Shown: piece by piece, positions 1 to 8,307 of the stretch
Layout of the letters: each line of letters opens with the position of its first letter
Position numbering within the stretch: the first letter of the stretch is position 1
Source of the DNA: Microbacterium sp. H83
Lineage (GTDB): Bacteria > Actinomycetota > Actinomycetes > Actinomycetales > Microbacteriaceae
Assembly (NCBI RefSeq): GCF_001650405.1
Contig: NZ_LWCU01000012.1
Coordinates: 62,001 to 126,000, forward strand
Length of the DNA: 64,000 nucleotides
Direction: 5' to 3'
Position numbers and translations under genes: made by a program
Notes under the pieces: model-generated
Told to the model about the DNA's origin: nothing
Database searches by the model: none
The model's input: only the letters and a program-made list of their open reading frames with translations

Positions 1-868
1 CAAGCAGCACGACGGCACCGGTCATCATGACGACCCGCTCGGCGATCCGATCGAGCACGCGTGGCAGGAACAGCGCGACCAGCAGTGTGCCGCCGCCGGA
101 GGCTGCGAGCATCCAGGCGACGTCGGCCTGCGTGCCGCCGAGCTGATCTCGAACGTAGTTGACCGTGTTGACGACGACGATCGATCCGGCTGCGGCGACC
201 ACCAGATTCAGGGCCATGACGCCGCGCAGGCGCGGAGTGGAGAAGAAGACCTTCATGCCCGAGGTGACGCGGTTCCAGGCGCCCGCCTGCCCACTCGGGG
301 CAGCGTTAGGGATGCGAGTGGAGAGCACCAGGATGGCGGAGAGCACGAAGCCCACCGAGGTGCCCACGAATAGCCAGTTGAACGTCATGAACGTCAGGGC
401 CACCGCAGCCAGAACCGGGCTGAGCAGGCTCTCCATCGTGTATGCCACCTGCGACGCGGACAGCGCCCGGGTGTAGTCGGACTCCTCGGGCACGATATCG
501 GGGATGACTGCCTGGAATGTCGGCGTGAATGCCGCGGAGGCTGCTTGCAAGACACCGATGAGGACGTAGATCTGCCAGATCTCCGTGACGAACGGCAACG
601 CGAGCACCACCATCGCGCGCACCACATCGAGCAGGGTCAGGAACATCCGTCTCGGGAGGCGGTCGGCATAGGCCGCCGCCAGCGGAGCGATCAGGACGTA
701 CATGACCATCTTGATCGTCAGCGCCGTCGCGAGCACCGCCCCCGCGCTCGCGCCGGCGAGTTCGTAGGCCAGCAGGCCGAGAGCGACGGTCGCCAACCCG
801 GTACCGAACAATGCGATGATCTGCGCGCTGAACAGATGCCGGAAGTCGCGGATCGCAAACAAACGCAT
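1..868 (-). CDS. MFS exporter, C-terminus cut by window edge
   Basis: About 289 residues of a major facilitator superfamily protein, read from an ATG at 868 down to the left edge, where it is still open. It begins with a short cytoplasmic stretch (MRLFAIRDFRHLF) followed by alternating hydrophobic helices. Between the second and third helices is the loop YADRLPRR, which fits the MFS motif-A signature (G-x-x-x-D-R-x-G-R-R type). The start is supported by AGGAGG five bases upstream. The family is closest to EntS/MFS_3-type drug or siderophore exporters. The substrate cannot be read from the sequence. It is transcribed divergently from a copper cassette and shares its control region, so a link to metal stress is possible but inferred. 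Confidence 0.8.
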   Translation of the reverse strand, partial: MRLFAIRDFRHLFSAQIIALFGTGLATVALGLLAYELAGASAGAVLATALTIKMVMYVLIAPLAAAYADRLPRRMFLTLLDVVRAMVVLALPFVTEIWQIYVLIGVLQAASAAFTPTFQAVIPDIVPEESDYTRALSASQVAYTMESLLSPVLAAVALTFMTFNWLFVGTSVGFVLSAILVLSTRIPNAAPSGQAGAWNRVTSGMKVFFSTPRLRGVMALNLVVAAAGSIVVVNTVNYVRDQLGGTQADVAWMLAASGGGTLLVALFLPRVLDRIAERVVMMTGAVVLL

Positions 869-910
869 CGGGTCCTCCTGACGGTCTCAACCACTTCTGC
901 ACCTCCAACC

Positions 911-928
911 ATATCCCCCCTGGGGTAT
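911..928. promoter_or_regulatory. candidate CsoR-type copper operator
   Basis: An ATA-CCCC / GGGG-TAT dyad (ATATCCCCCCTGGGGTAT) lies between the MFS gene and the DUF6153-DUF305-CueP cassette. C4/G4 tracts flanked by AT are the hallmark of binding sites for CsoR, the Cu(I)-sensing repressor. The genes to the right are copper-related, which supports the call. No csoR gene is seen in the window, so the regulator would act from elsewhere. Confidence 0.5.
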
Positions 929-1051
929 TCCATTCGGGTTGAGTCTGGTAGCCCAGCCACCCGTCCAGTACCCCGCGGGTCCAGCAGCCTCGGTCGCTCC
1001 CGACCGCTCCGGCGCAGACTCGATCCACACGGAGCCCGTAAACTGGGGTGC

Positions 1052-1510
1052 GTGGCATCAGTGGCAGCAGCGCGCGGCAGGAAGGGCCTCCGGGGCTTCT
1101 TCCAGTGCGTGGTGCTCGGAGGTCTGCTGGTAGCGACCATCATCTTCGGACTGCTAGCGATGCACACGCTGAACCTGCACGGAACCCCTGCCGCCCACGC
1201 GCCGGCCGTCGTATCGGCTTCTGTCGTCGATGCAGGCGCAGCCCATCACGGCGCGGTCGGTGATCACGAGCCCAATGGTGCGCTCGGCGATCCCGGTGCC
1301 TCATGCGCGGACTGCGGTGCTGGCGATCATCTCGGTATGGCGATGGCATGCGTGCTTGCGCTGCTGCTGGTCCTCCTGGTCCTGCTACCGCCGCGGCTCC
1401 TTCCGGGGTGGATGCGTACCGTGCCCCGACCGTTGCTCGTGTGGCGCGGCATTGACAGGCAGGTGAGCAGGGCGCCGTTGTTACACGTTCTCTGTATCAG
1501 TCGCACGTGA
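1052..1510 (+). CDS. DUF6153-type small membrane protein (copy 1)
   Basis: A 152-residue protein with two membrane segments (roughly residues 15-35 and 92-112). The outer loop between them is rich in His, Asp and Cys, with AAHHG and CADCGAGDH, and fits metal binding. The second helix starts just after a Cys (GMAMACVLALLL). The C-terminus is CISRT. Three further proteins in this window share this plan and the terminal SRT. The GTG at 1052 is chosen because a TAAACT hexamer ends 7 nt before it, giving a leaderless start like many other genes here. DUF6153 is recognised from its layout; its function is unknown. It sits directly upstream of two copper-type lipoproteins and downstream of the candidate CsoR box. 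Confidence 0.65.
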   Translation: MASVAAARGRKGLRGFFQCVVLGGLLVATIIFGLLAMHTLNLHGTPAAHAPAVVSASVVDAGAAHHGAVGDHEPNGALGDPGASCADCGAGDHLGMAMACVLALLLVLLVLLPPRLLPGWMRTVPRPLLVWRGIDRQVSRAPLLHVLCISRT

Positions 1511-1518
1511 TCGAGAGA

Positions 1519-1591
1519 TGAACCGGCGCACACCAGAGCTACCGGTTCACTCACTCACTCACTAACGCGGCGACCCTTGCGGGCGCCGCGT
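1519..1591 (+). terminator. two hairpins between DUF6153 and DUF305
   Basis: The 114-nt gap holds two perfect 8-bp stems. The first is TGAACCGG (1519-1526) with CCGGTTCA (1542-1549). The second is ACGCGGCG (1565-1572) with CGCCGCGT (1584-1591). A short TCAC tandem lies between them. There is no T-tract, so these are more likely a partial terminator or mRNA processing/stability elements than a strong intrinsic terminator. They could set the ratio of the membrane protein to the lipoproteins. Confidence 0.4.
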
Positions 1592-1624
1592 CACCGAAGC
1601 GACTGTAGATACTGGAGAACACTC

Positions 1625-2215
1625 ATGAAGTTTCGTACTGCGGCGACCGCAGCACTCGCCCTCTCCGCTGCCCTCACGTTGGCTGGATGCTCGACCGGAA
1701 GCGGGGAAGACTCGATGCCGGGCATGGATCACGGCTCGTCCGAACAGGCGGCGGACGTCAACGATGCGGACGTGATGTTCGCCTCGATGATGATCGTCCA
1801 CCACGAGCAGGCCATCGAGATGAGCGACATCGTCCTCGCCAAGGACGGCGTCTACCCCGAGGTGGTCGAACTGGCCGAGGCGATCAAAGCCGCCCAGGGT
1901 CCCGAGATCGAACAGCTCCAGGGCTGGCTGAACGCCTGGGGCGTGAACCCCGAAGAGCACCAGACGGACGGGATGGATCACGGAGACGGCATGATGACCG
2001 AGGATGATCTCGCCGCCCTCGAATCAGCTGACGGTACCGAGGCGTCGAAGCTGTTCCTGGAGCAGATGATCGGCCATCACGAGGGAGCGGTCGAGATGGC
2101 CCAGACGCAAGTCGACGACGGCAGCAACCCTGACGCCGTCGAGCTCGCGCAGACGATCATCGACGCCCAGACCACCGAGATCCAGCAGATGCAAGACCTC
2201 CTCGCCACCCTCTGA
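1625..2215 (+). CDS. DUF305 copper-associated lipoprotein
   Basis: A 196-residue exported lipoprotein. It has a signal peptide with lipobox LAGC and then an MPGMDHG Met/His segment. Two ferritin-like DUF305 repeats follow, each with the family signature HHEQAIEM (about residue 59) or HHEGAVEM (about residue 150). Between them is a second Met/His stretch (GMDHGDGMM). Family members bind metal or are induced by copper outside the membrane; the exact reaction is not known. The ATG at 1625 is preceded by GGAG. It sits between the DUF6153 protein and a CueP-like lipoprotein, and a strong hairpin follows it. Confidence 0.85.
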   Translation: MKFRTAATAALALSAALTLAGCSTGSGEDSMPGMDHGSSEQAADVNDADVMFASMMIVHHEQAIEMSDIVLAKDGVYPEVVELAEAIKAAQGPEIEQLQGWLNAWGVNPEEHQTDGMDHGDGMMTEDDLAALESADGTEASKLFLEQMIGHHEGAVEMAQTQVDDGSNPDAVELAQTIIDAQTTEIQQMQDLLATL

Positions 2216-2230
2216 TCGACCGGTCATCCC

Positions 2231-2264
2231 GGTTGGCGCCGGGGCGACAGCCCCGGCGCCAACC
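2231..2264 (+). terminator. 15-bp perfect stem-loop after DUF305 gene
   Basis: GGTTGGCGCCGGGGC (2231-2245) pairs perfectly with 2250-2264 around a GACA loop. No T-run follows, so it may attenuate transcription into the CueP gene or protect the upstream mRNA end. Confidence 0.6.
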
Positions 2265-2290
2265 CCCATCACTCTTCGAAGGATCACGCC

Positions 2291-2917
2291 ATGTCTCACC
2301 TCACCACTCCGCGACGACGGAAGCTGATTGTCGCCGCGACCGTCATGCTCGTCTCCGGTCTCGTTCTCACCGCATGCTCCACGACGACGTCTTCACCCGA
2401 ATCTGATTCGCCCTCGGCGGGCACTCAATCAGTCGACAACGACTTCCTGGCGGCACACGACCTGGACGGCCTCGATGCCGCGCAGGTCATCGAACGGCTC
2501 GACACGATGCCCGTCGCTGACCGCCCCGCCGATCTGATCGCGTCCGTGCAGCCGGATGCACTCGTCCTCACCGATGACCAAGAACGCGAAACACAGCTGC
2601 CGATGCCCGATGACGAGGTATACATCTCGATCGCCCCCTACCGAGATCAAACCCACGACTGCTACTTCCACAGCCTGACCACCTGCCTCGGTGAGCTCGC
2701 CAATGCTGCGGTTCAGGTCACGCTCACCGGCGATGACGGTGAAGTGCTCGTCGACGAGGTGCGGCAGACCTACGACAATGGCTTCATCGGCATCTGGGTA
2801 CCCCGCGGCACAACGGCGACCCTCACCGTGGAATACGACGGCCAGGCGGGAACGGCAGACATCTCCACGATGAACAGTGACGACCCGACCTGCATCACCA
2901 CCCTGCAACTGACCTAA
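2291..2917 (+). CDS. cueP: CueP-like copper-binding lipoprotein
   Basis: A 208-residue lipoprotein with a signal peptide and lipobox LTAC. The mature part contains the CueP signature CYFHSLTTCLGEL (about residues 121-133) and a further C-terminal Cys in PTCITTLQL, giving the three Cys used by CueP for copper. In Salmonella, CueP is a periplasmic Cu(I) store and carrier. Here it would be held on the outer face of the cell membrane. The start has GAAGGA upstream. Together with the DUF305 lipoprotein and the DUF6153 protein it forms a compact extracytoplasmic copper cassette. Confidence 0.8.
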   Translation: MSHLTTPRRRKLIVAATVMLVSGLVLTACSTTTSSPESDSPSAGTQSVDNDFLAAHDLDGLDAAQVIERLDTMPVADRPADLIASVQPDALVLTDDQERETQLPMPDDEVYISIAPYRDQTHDCYFHSLTTCLGELANAAVQVTLTGDDGEVLVDEVRQTYDNGFIGIWVPRGTTATLTVEYDGQAGTADISTMNSDDPTCITTLQLT

Positions 2918-2948
2918 CCCTCCGACACCACGACTCCGAACACCCGGT

Positions 2949-3049
2949 TTCCTTCTGAATGAACCCCTGGTTTCGATCTGAATGTTCCTTCTGAATGTTC
3001 CTTCTGAATGTTCCTTCTGAATGTTCCTTCTGAATGTTCCTTCTGAATG
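2949..3049. repeat. 13-bp tandem direct repeats (oriT- or iteron-like)
   Basis: The unit TTCCTTCTGAATG occurs five times in perfect tandem at 2985-3049. A copy with two mismatches lies at 2972-2984 and another exact copy at 2949-2961. The tract is AT-richer than its surroundings and lies just upstream of the MobF relaxase, next to inverted repeats. Direct plus inverted repeats beside a relaxase gene are typical of oriT regions or of relaxosome and replication-initiator binding sites. Confidence 0.75.
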
Positions 3050-3057
3050 AACGTATG

Positions 3058-3094
3058 CTACCATGGTAGATACACTAGTTTCTATAGTAGAAAC
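3058..3094. other. inverted repeats before relaxase gene, candidate oriT core
   Basis: A perfect 12-bp palindrome CTACCATGGTAG (3058-3069) is followed by a hairpin with 7-bp arms, GTTTCTA (3078-3084) and TAGAAAC (3088-3094). MobF relaxases recognise a hairpin next to their nick site, and this structure ends 17 bp before the relaxase ATG. The nick position cannot be assigned from sequence alone. It could equally be an operator for the relaxase gene. Confidence 0.5.
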
Positions 3095-3111
3095 ATCAGG
3101 TGGTGAGCTTC

Positions 3112-6100
3112 ATGCATGGCGGCGTGATCTTGTTCCGGGGCACCGGAGCCGACGCGATGCGCTATGTCGAGGCCGACCGCAGCCGCGCCGATGACTACTA
3201 CCTCAGCGACGGAGCAGGCATCGCGTACGCCGTGCTCGACGCGAGCGGAACGGCGGTGAAGGTTCGGCCGCTGTCGAACGAGGAGTACGCCGGGTGGGTG
3301 GACTGGATCCACCCGGATACGGGTGAGCGGATGGGCACGCCACGTCTCGCCGGGCAGGATCGCTTGGGGTCGCCCAGATTCGCGGAGATGACGATCAATG
3401 GCCCGAAATCACTGTCGATCGCCGCAGCGCTGCACCCCGAGGTATCTGAGGCGTTGGACCGTGCGCAGCAGGATGCGCTGGCGGAGATTCGGCGGTGGTT
3501 GGCGCTGCATTCGGTGACGCGGGTCGGCCCACGCGGCAAGCAGGAGGTGATGCCGGTCGAGCATATGCAGGTGGTCGGCATCACGCACCGCACCTCCCGG
3601 GCCGGTGACCCGCACCGGCACATCCACATGCAGATCGGGACGAGGGTGTGGGCTGCCGGGAAGTGGCGGGCGCTCGATACCGCCGCGGTCTTCCGCCAGC
3701 AGGGCGCGATCCGAGCCCTCGGCACCGCGGTGATCGCGGCGCATCCTGAGCTTGCGGAGGTGCTGGATCGGCACGGCCTCACCCTCGATCCCGTCACCGG
3801 TGAAGTGGTCGAACTGGAGCCGTATAACCACCTGATGAGTAAGCGCGGCGAGCAGGTGCGCCGGAACCTGGAACGCCTCGAAGCCGAATGGGAGGCCGCG
3901 CATTCCGGCGAGACGATGGGGCCGGTCGTCTCGTCGCGGTTGATGGCGCAGGCATGGGCGCACGAGCGGCCTGCGAAGAAGCCCACGACCCTGCGCGAAG
4001 AAGAAGCCTGGCTCACCGAACTCCGAGAGGCCGGCTACGACCCCGCGACCCTGCGACGGGCCACGCCCCGCGAGCCGGTTGCGCTGGATGAGCTGTCGGT
4101 GCAGCAGATCGCATCGCGCGCACTTGACCGTTGCGCGGCAGGCAGCTCGGCGTGGACGCGGCACACCGTGCAGGAGCACGCCACGCAGATCATCACCGAG
4201 GCCGGGGTGCGCGCAACCGGTCAGGAGTTGCGCGACCTCATCACCGTTGCGACGTGGCTGGCGCTGGAAGATTGTTTCTCCGTGCTCGCCCCTGGCGCTG
4301 CGACACCCGAGCATGTGGCGCATCTCACCTCTGTGCGCGTCGTGCAGGCCGAGGCCGAGCTGCGCGACCTGATCGCCGCACGAGTGCCGAAGCGCGAGCC
4401 GCGGCACCCCGACGTGCGCGAGGCGGCGCAGGCGCGCGGTATCGATGCGGGGCAGCAGCAAGCTGCTGCCGCCGTCGCATCTCCCGATCCGCTCGTGATC
4501 GTGGAGGGCGCAGCAGGCGCAGGCAAGACCACGATGCTGGGTGTCGCAATTGAAGTCGCGGCGCATCGCGGCAGACCGTCGCGGGTGGTGGCACCGACGT
4601 TGCGCGCCGCGCAGGTCGCGCATGAAGAACTCGGCGTACCCGCCGCGAGCGTGGCGGCGTTCGTGCACGCGCACGGATGGCGCTGGAACGATGACGGCGT
4701 ATGGACGCGCCTCACCCCCGGCGACACCGACCCCGAGACCGGACGCACCTATCGCGGACCCTCCCAAGACGCTCGGCTCGCCTGCGGCGAGCGGGTGATC
4801 GTGGACGAGGCCGGAATGCTCGACCAAGACACCGCAATCGCCCTGCTCACGGTGTGCGCCGAAGCCGGGGCGACGGTCGCGCTGGTCGGAGATCGCGCGC
4901 AGCTCGCCGCAGTCGGGCGCGGCGGGGTACTCGATATGGCCGCGCAGCTCCGGGGCCGCACGTTCGACATGGCCGAGGTGCACCGCTTCACCGACCCCGC
5001 CTACGCCGACCTCACGTTGCGGATGCGCGACGGGAAGAACCCCGGCGAGGTGTTCGACCAGCTCGCAGCCCTGGGGCTGGTGCGCCTCCATGCGAGCAGT
5101 GACGAGGCCAGGGAGCAGATCGCCCGCTACCGGCACAACGGCGAAACGGTCGCCGTCAGTACGAACGACGAGGCCCGTACCGTGAACTCGAGTATCCGTG
5201 ACGAACGAGTCGCGTGCGGTGAGGTCGACGACACGGCGACCGTGGACGGCAGCGACGGCCTCCCCATCGGCGCGGGTGACCTTATCCAAACCCGCAAGAA
5301 CAACACCAGCATTGGCGTCGCGAACCGGCAGCAGTGGATCGTGCAGCACGTCGCAGACGATGGATCGCTGAGCCTGCGCGAGGTGGGGAACGGGCGGAAG
5401 CTGCAGCGCACCGTCCGCCTCCCTGCCGACTATGTGTCTGAGCACGCCCACCTGTCCTATGCGGCCACCTCTTACGGCGTGCAGGGCACGACCGTCACCG
5501 GGTCGCACACGCTCCTCACCGACCAGGCCAGCGCCGCGAGCGTCTACGTCGGCATGACGCGCGGGCGCGAGACGAACCTGCTGCACGTCGCCGCGGGAAG
5601 CGAAGCGGACGCGCGGGCGCAATTCGTGGCGGCGATGGAGCGCGACCGCGCCGACCGCGGCCTCGAAGACGCCACCCAGCGCGCCGCCGAAGCAGTCGCA
5701 GGCCTCGTCGCGGACGGCCCGGCGCGGCGGGTGCGCATGGCGATTGGACGCTTGACCGAGCGTGCCGAGCAGGCCGAGCAGCGCGCCGCCCGGTTCGCGG
5801 AGTTCGCGGAGCGATTCGACCGGCTCAGCGCGCAGCACCAGCAGGAACGCGCCGACGTCGAAACCACCGCGCAGGCGGCGACCCAGGCTGCTGAGCAGCT
5901 GCGCGAGAGCATCCACGGCCCGCTCCGAGCAGCGGCCTTGACGGACGCACAGGGAGTCCTGCGCCTGGCCGACGCGCAGGAGCGGGCCGGGCAGCGCATG
6001 CGGGCAGCGGGGCTGTTCGCACGGCGGAGCGCCCGGAAAGAGCACGCCACCGCACAGCACCAACTCACTGCTGCCCGCGCCCGCCTCACCCGCGAATGGG

Positions 6101-6564
6101 GAAACCCGAGCACGCTCTACACCGGGAACATCGAGCAGTGGGCAGACGCCGCAGCTGCCCACCGCACGGACACCGATCCGCGCATCACCCAAGCTGACCA
6201 GAACGCGACCGCCGCACGTGAACGCCTCCAAACAGTAGACGCCGAGCAGCGGAGGGCGAGACAGCGGCTCGCCGCGCTCGTCTACGGGGCCGAGCGCGTC
6301 AGAACCGACCCCGTGCGCGCTGAACTCAACATGCCAGCCCGTGACGCCGCCACCTGGGCGGCGAAAGCGCGGCGCGACCGCGCCGAAGCCGCGAAGCTCA
6401 CCGCGATGACTCCCACGGAGGCCGGGCAGTACCTCGACGCCCGCGCCGCCGCTGTCAAGGCTGCGAAGGAGGCACGGGAAGCGCGAGCGCGGCAACTGCG
6501 TGACACGACACGCACCCACGACCCCGCGACCCCTCACCGGCCGGGGCCAGGCCTCAGCCTGTAG
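3112..6564 (+). CDS. MobF-family conjugative relaxase-helicase (TraA/TrwC type)
   Basis: About 1150 residues. The N-terminal TrwC-type relaxase carries candidate catalytic tyrosines at Y18 and Y29-Y30 and the three-His metal site HRHIH near residue 168. An AAA/RecD-like helicase follows, with Walker A GAAGAGKTT (about residue 465), Walker B VIVDEAG (about 562), ALVGDRAQL and a C-terminal VYVGMTRGRETN. The last 300 residues are Ala/Arg/Glu-rich and predicted coiled coil. The protein would nick oriT, stay bound to the strand and unwind it for transfer. The ATG at 3112 is preferred over GTG 3100 because GGTGGTGAG lies upstream of it. No coupling protein or type IV secretion genes are present, so the element probably borrows a conjugation machine. 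Confidence 0.88.
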   Translation: MHGGVILFRGTGADAMRYVEADRSRADDYYLSDGAGIAYAVLDASGTAVKVRPLSNEEYAGWVDWIHPDTGERMGTPRLAGQDRLGSPRFAEMTINGPKSLSIAAALHPEVSEALDRAQQDALAEIRRWLALHSVTRVGPRGKQEVMPVEHMQVVGITHRTSRAGDPHRHIHMQIGTRVWAAGKWRALDTAAVFRQQGAIRALGTAVIAAHPELAEVLDRHGLTLDPVTGEVVELEPYNHLMSKRGEQVRRNLERLEAEWEAAHSGETMGPVVSSRLMAQAWAHERPAKKPTTLREEEAWLTELREAGYDPATLRRATPREPVALDELSVQQIASRALDRCAAGSSAWTRHTVQEHATQIITEAGVRATGQELRDLITVATWLALEDCFSVLAPGAATPEHVAHLTSVRVVQAEAELRDLIAARVPKREPRHPDVREAAQARGIDAGQQQAAAAVASPDPLVIVEGAAGAGKTTMLGVAIEVAAHRGRPSRVVAPTLRAAQVAHEELGVPAASVAAFVHAHGWRWNDDGVWTRLTPGDTDPETGRTYRGPSQDARLACGERVIVDEAGMLDQDTAIALLTVCAEAGATVALVGDRAQLAAVGRGGVLDMAAQLRGRTFDMAEVHRFTDPAYADLTLRMRDGKNPGEVFDQLAALGLVRLHASSDEAREQIARYRHNGETVAVSTNDEARTVNSSIRDERVACGEVDDTATVDGSDGLPIGAGDLIQTRKNNTSIGVANRQQWIVQHVADDGSLSLREVGNGRKLQRTVRLPADYVSEHAHLSYAATSYGVQGTTVTGSHTLLTDQASAASVYVGMTRGRETNLLHVAAGSEADARAQFVAAMERDRADRGLEDATQRAAEAVAGLVADGPARRVRMAIGRLTERAEQAEQRAARFAEFAERFDRLSAQHQQERADVETTAQAATQAAEQLRESIHGPLRAAALTDAQGVLRLADAQERAGQRMRAAGLFARRSARKEHATAQHQLTAARARLTREWGNPSTLYTGNIEQWADAAAAHRTDTDPRITQADQNATAARERLQTVDAEQRRARQRLAALVYGAERVRTDPVRAELNMPARDAATWAAKARRDRAEAAKLTAMTPTEAGQYLDARAAAVKAAKEAREARARQLRDTTRTHDPATPHRPGPGLSL

Positions 6565-6619
6565 GTCTGCGCTGCGAACAGCAGGCTTTCGCACGTGGAA
6601 CGGCTGCGGGCGCGTTCCC

Positions 6620-7654
6620 TCATCTGCCGAGGCTCGGGCCGCGCCGGTCGACACCGTGACGCTCGCCCGTAGTCGGTTGTCCGAGGTCGCGGGGTGGCCT
6701 CGGCGGGAACGTGCCGGAAGGGAGGCGATGTTCCAGATCGAGCTGGCGGCGCTGATGCTCGTGGAGCAGGAACTCCGGTGCCATCGCCCGGCCGGAGAGG
6801 ATACGGAGCATCTGCGCCGCATCGTCTTGCAGGCGAGCATACGTCGGGACAGTCTGCGCGCCGAGGTAGCCCGGTCTGCGTTTCGCTCGCGCGTAGACGG
6901 ATGAGTAGTCCTTCAACCACTGAGCGGCCGTGCCGGGTGGCAGCGGGCGCTGCTGCTCGTGCCGGAGGGTGTGCGCGGCGGCCGGCTCCCGTTCCCATTC
7001 CCCGGCGGCATCCCGTTGGTTGTCGAAAAGCTGGGCTTCGCGGGAGAACACCCGCACTCGCGCGATGTGCGGGAGCGCTTCAAGAGCGGAGAGCACCCCG
7101 GCCGACCCGGCGAGGGCGGTTTCGTGTGCTTCGGGCGGTGTCCAGCGGCCGGGCTCGTTCGGGCCGTCGCCGAGAGATCGCATCTCGGCCGACAGCCGCG
7201 ACACCGGAGCCGGGGTCGCGACGGCGACGACTTCGACCCGGTATCCGGCTTCCGCGAACCGGGTCGCGGTGCCGGTGACCATGCCCGGGTCGCGGAAGGT
7301 GCCTTCCAACAACACCGAGTACCGCCGCTCCAGGGCGTGATCCAGAGCGAGCTTCACCAGGCCGCCGGAGACGGGAGCGGTCGCCGCGGGCATCTCGAAC
7401 GGGGCCCGGGTCGCGAGCCGCCGAAAGTCGGGATGGTACTCGCGGAGGTCGTCTCCCGTGATCTCGACCAGATCATCCGCGACGTGCTCGGCGAGGATCG
7501 CGTGCTGGGCGCGGGTCTTGCCCGCTGCGGGCTGCCCACCCAGGAGCACGAGCACCGGCTGCTCTTGCGGGGCGTGACCTGCGAACAGGTCATCCCGGGC
7601 CTCCTCCTCGAAGACCCGGCGCAACCAGGCACTGCTGCCGACCGTTTCGGTCAT
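6620..7654 (-). CDS. zeta-type toxin, UDP-sugar kinase family
   Basis: A 344-residue P-loop kinase. The N-terminal half has Walker A LLGGQPAAGKT (about residue 39), then EITGDDLREYHPDF and LEGTFRDPG, which match the zeta-toxin fold. Known zeta/PezT toxins phosphorylate UDP-N-acetylglucosamine and block peptidoglycan synthesis. The C-terminal half (ALPHIARVRVFSRE onward) is longer than minimal zeta toxins, as is usual in actinobacterial versions. It starts at an ATG that overlaps the stop of the upstream small gene (ATGA), so the two are translationally coupled. It is convergent with the relaxase. Likely role: element maintenance. Confidence 0.75.
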   Translation of the reverse strand: MTETVGSSAWLRRVFEEEARDDLFAGHAPQEQPVLVLLGGQPAAGKTRAQHAILAEHVADDLVEITGDDLREYHPDFRRLATRAPFEMPAATAPVSGGLVKLALDHALERRYSVLLEGTFRDPGMVTGTATRFAEAGYRVEVVAVATPAPVSRLSAEMRSLGDGPNEPGRWTPPEAHETALAGSAGVLSALEALPHIARVRVFSREAQLFDNQRDAAGEWEREPAAAHTLRHEQQRPLPPGTAAQWLKDYSSVYARAKRRPGYLGAQTVPTYARLQDDAAQMLRILSGRAMAPEFLLHEHQRRQLDLEHRLPSGTFPPRPPRDLGQPTTGERHGVDRRGPSLGR

Positions 7655-7941
7655 GCAGCGGCGGGGAGGGCGAGGTTCTCGAGTCGCCACACCTCGTTCT
7701 GCGCGATGATCTCGGCCCGATCCTCCGGGTTCAGCACGCGCGCCTGCTGCTTTACGAGGCGACGCCTGGCAACCCAGTGGCCACGGTCCTCATCGTCCTT
7801 GGCGTTGCGGGCCAGGTTCAGCAGTCCTGCGGACAGTACCGAGGCGTTGTGGCGGGCGATGTCGTAGAGCATGGCATCGGAGATTCCCGTGTAGTCCGGC
7901 CGGGCCTGCGGGGCAGGGGCAGTCAGGATGGTCTGGCTCAT
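7651..7941 (-). CDS. putative antitoxin partner of zeta toxin
   Basis: A 96-residue, largely helical, Ala/Arg-rich protein without a signal peptide. Its stop overlaps the toxin start by ATGA and it precedes the toxin, the usual antitoxin position. It has no clear similarity to the streptococcal epsilon or PezA antitoxins. The central part (SVLSAGLLNLARNAKDD, then WVARRRLVKQQARV) could form helices that mask a kinase nucleotide site. The antitoxin role is inferred from gene order only. Confidence 0.55.
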   Translation of the reverse strand: MSQTILTAPAPQARPDYTGISDAMLYDIARHNASVLSAGLLNLARNAKDDEDRGHWVARRRLVKQQARVLNPEDRAEIIAQNEVWRLENLALPAAA

Positions 7942-8041
7942 CGGCTGTTCCTCCGTTCCTGAACTCTTAGTCTACCGCGGCACCCTGACCGTGCCCAGGG
8001 CACGGCGGTGCCGAATCGGCACACCCGCACCCGGGGGGCGT

Positions 8042-8266
8042 TCAGGACTCGCGGCCCGGGGTGTCGTCGGCGAACAGGGCGAGGAACTTCTCGCGCGGGA
8101 TCACGACCCGACGGCCAAGCCTCACCGACGGGATCGTACCCTCGTTGATGCTCGTGGTGATCGTGCGCGGATCGACGCCGAGCGCTTCGGCGGCTTCCTT
8201 GCGGGTGATGACCAGGCTGCGCCGCTTGCGCAGGTCTTCCATATCGAGAGTGCTCTGCCGCATCAT
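8042..8266 (-). CDS. excisionase-family winged-helix DNA-binding protein
   Basis: A 74-residue protein with a MerR/Xis-type helix-turn-helix: LVITRKEAAEALGVDPRTIT followed by the wing SVRLGRRVVIPREKF. This is the standard excisionase domain (HTH_17) that directs integrase toward excision or acts as a small regulator. The ATG pair at 8266/8263 follows a strong promoter, TTGACA-18-TATTCT. It diverges from the XRE regulator-integrase pair, so excision and integration functions are controlled from one intergenic region. Confidence 0.72.
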   Translation of the reverse strand: MMRQSTLDMEDLRKRRSLVITRKEAAEALGVDPRTITTSINEGTIPSVRLGRRVVIPREKFLALFADDTPGRES

Positions 8267-8307
8267 CACACCATCCGTTCCAATCCACGCGCGAGAAGGT
8301 GCCCACC

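Noticed and set aside
2949-3049. CRISPR array
   Set aside because: The repeats are 13 bp with no spacers between five of the copies, and no cas genes are present.
3409-6840. 1143-codon open frame on the minus strand opposite the relaxase
   Set aside because: It is a shadow of the high-GC relaxase gene: low-complexity Arg/Ala/Gly composition and no domains, while the plus strand shows full relaxase and helicase motifs.
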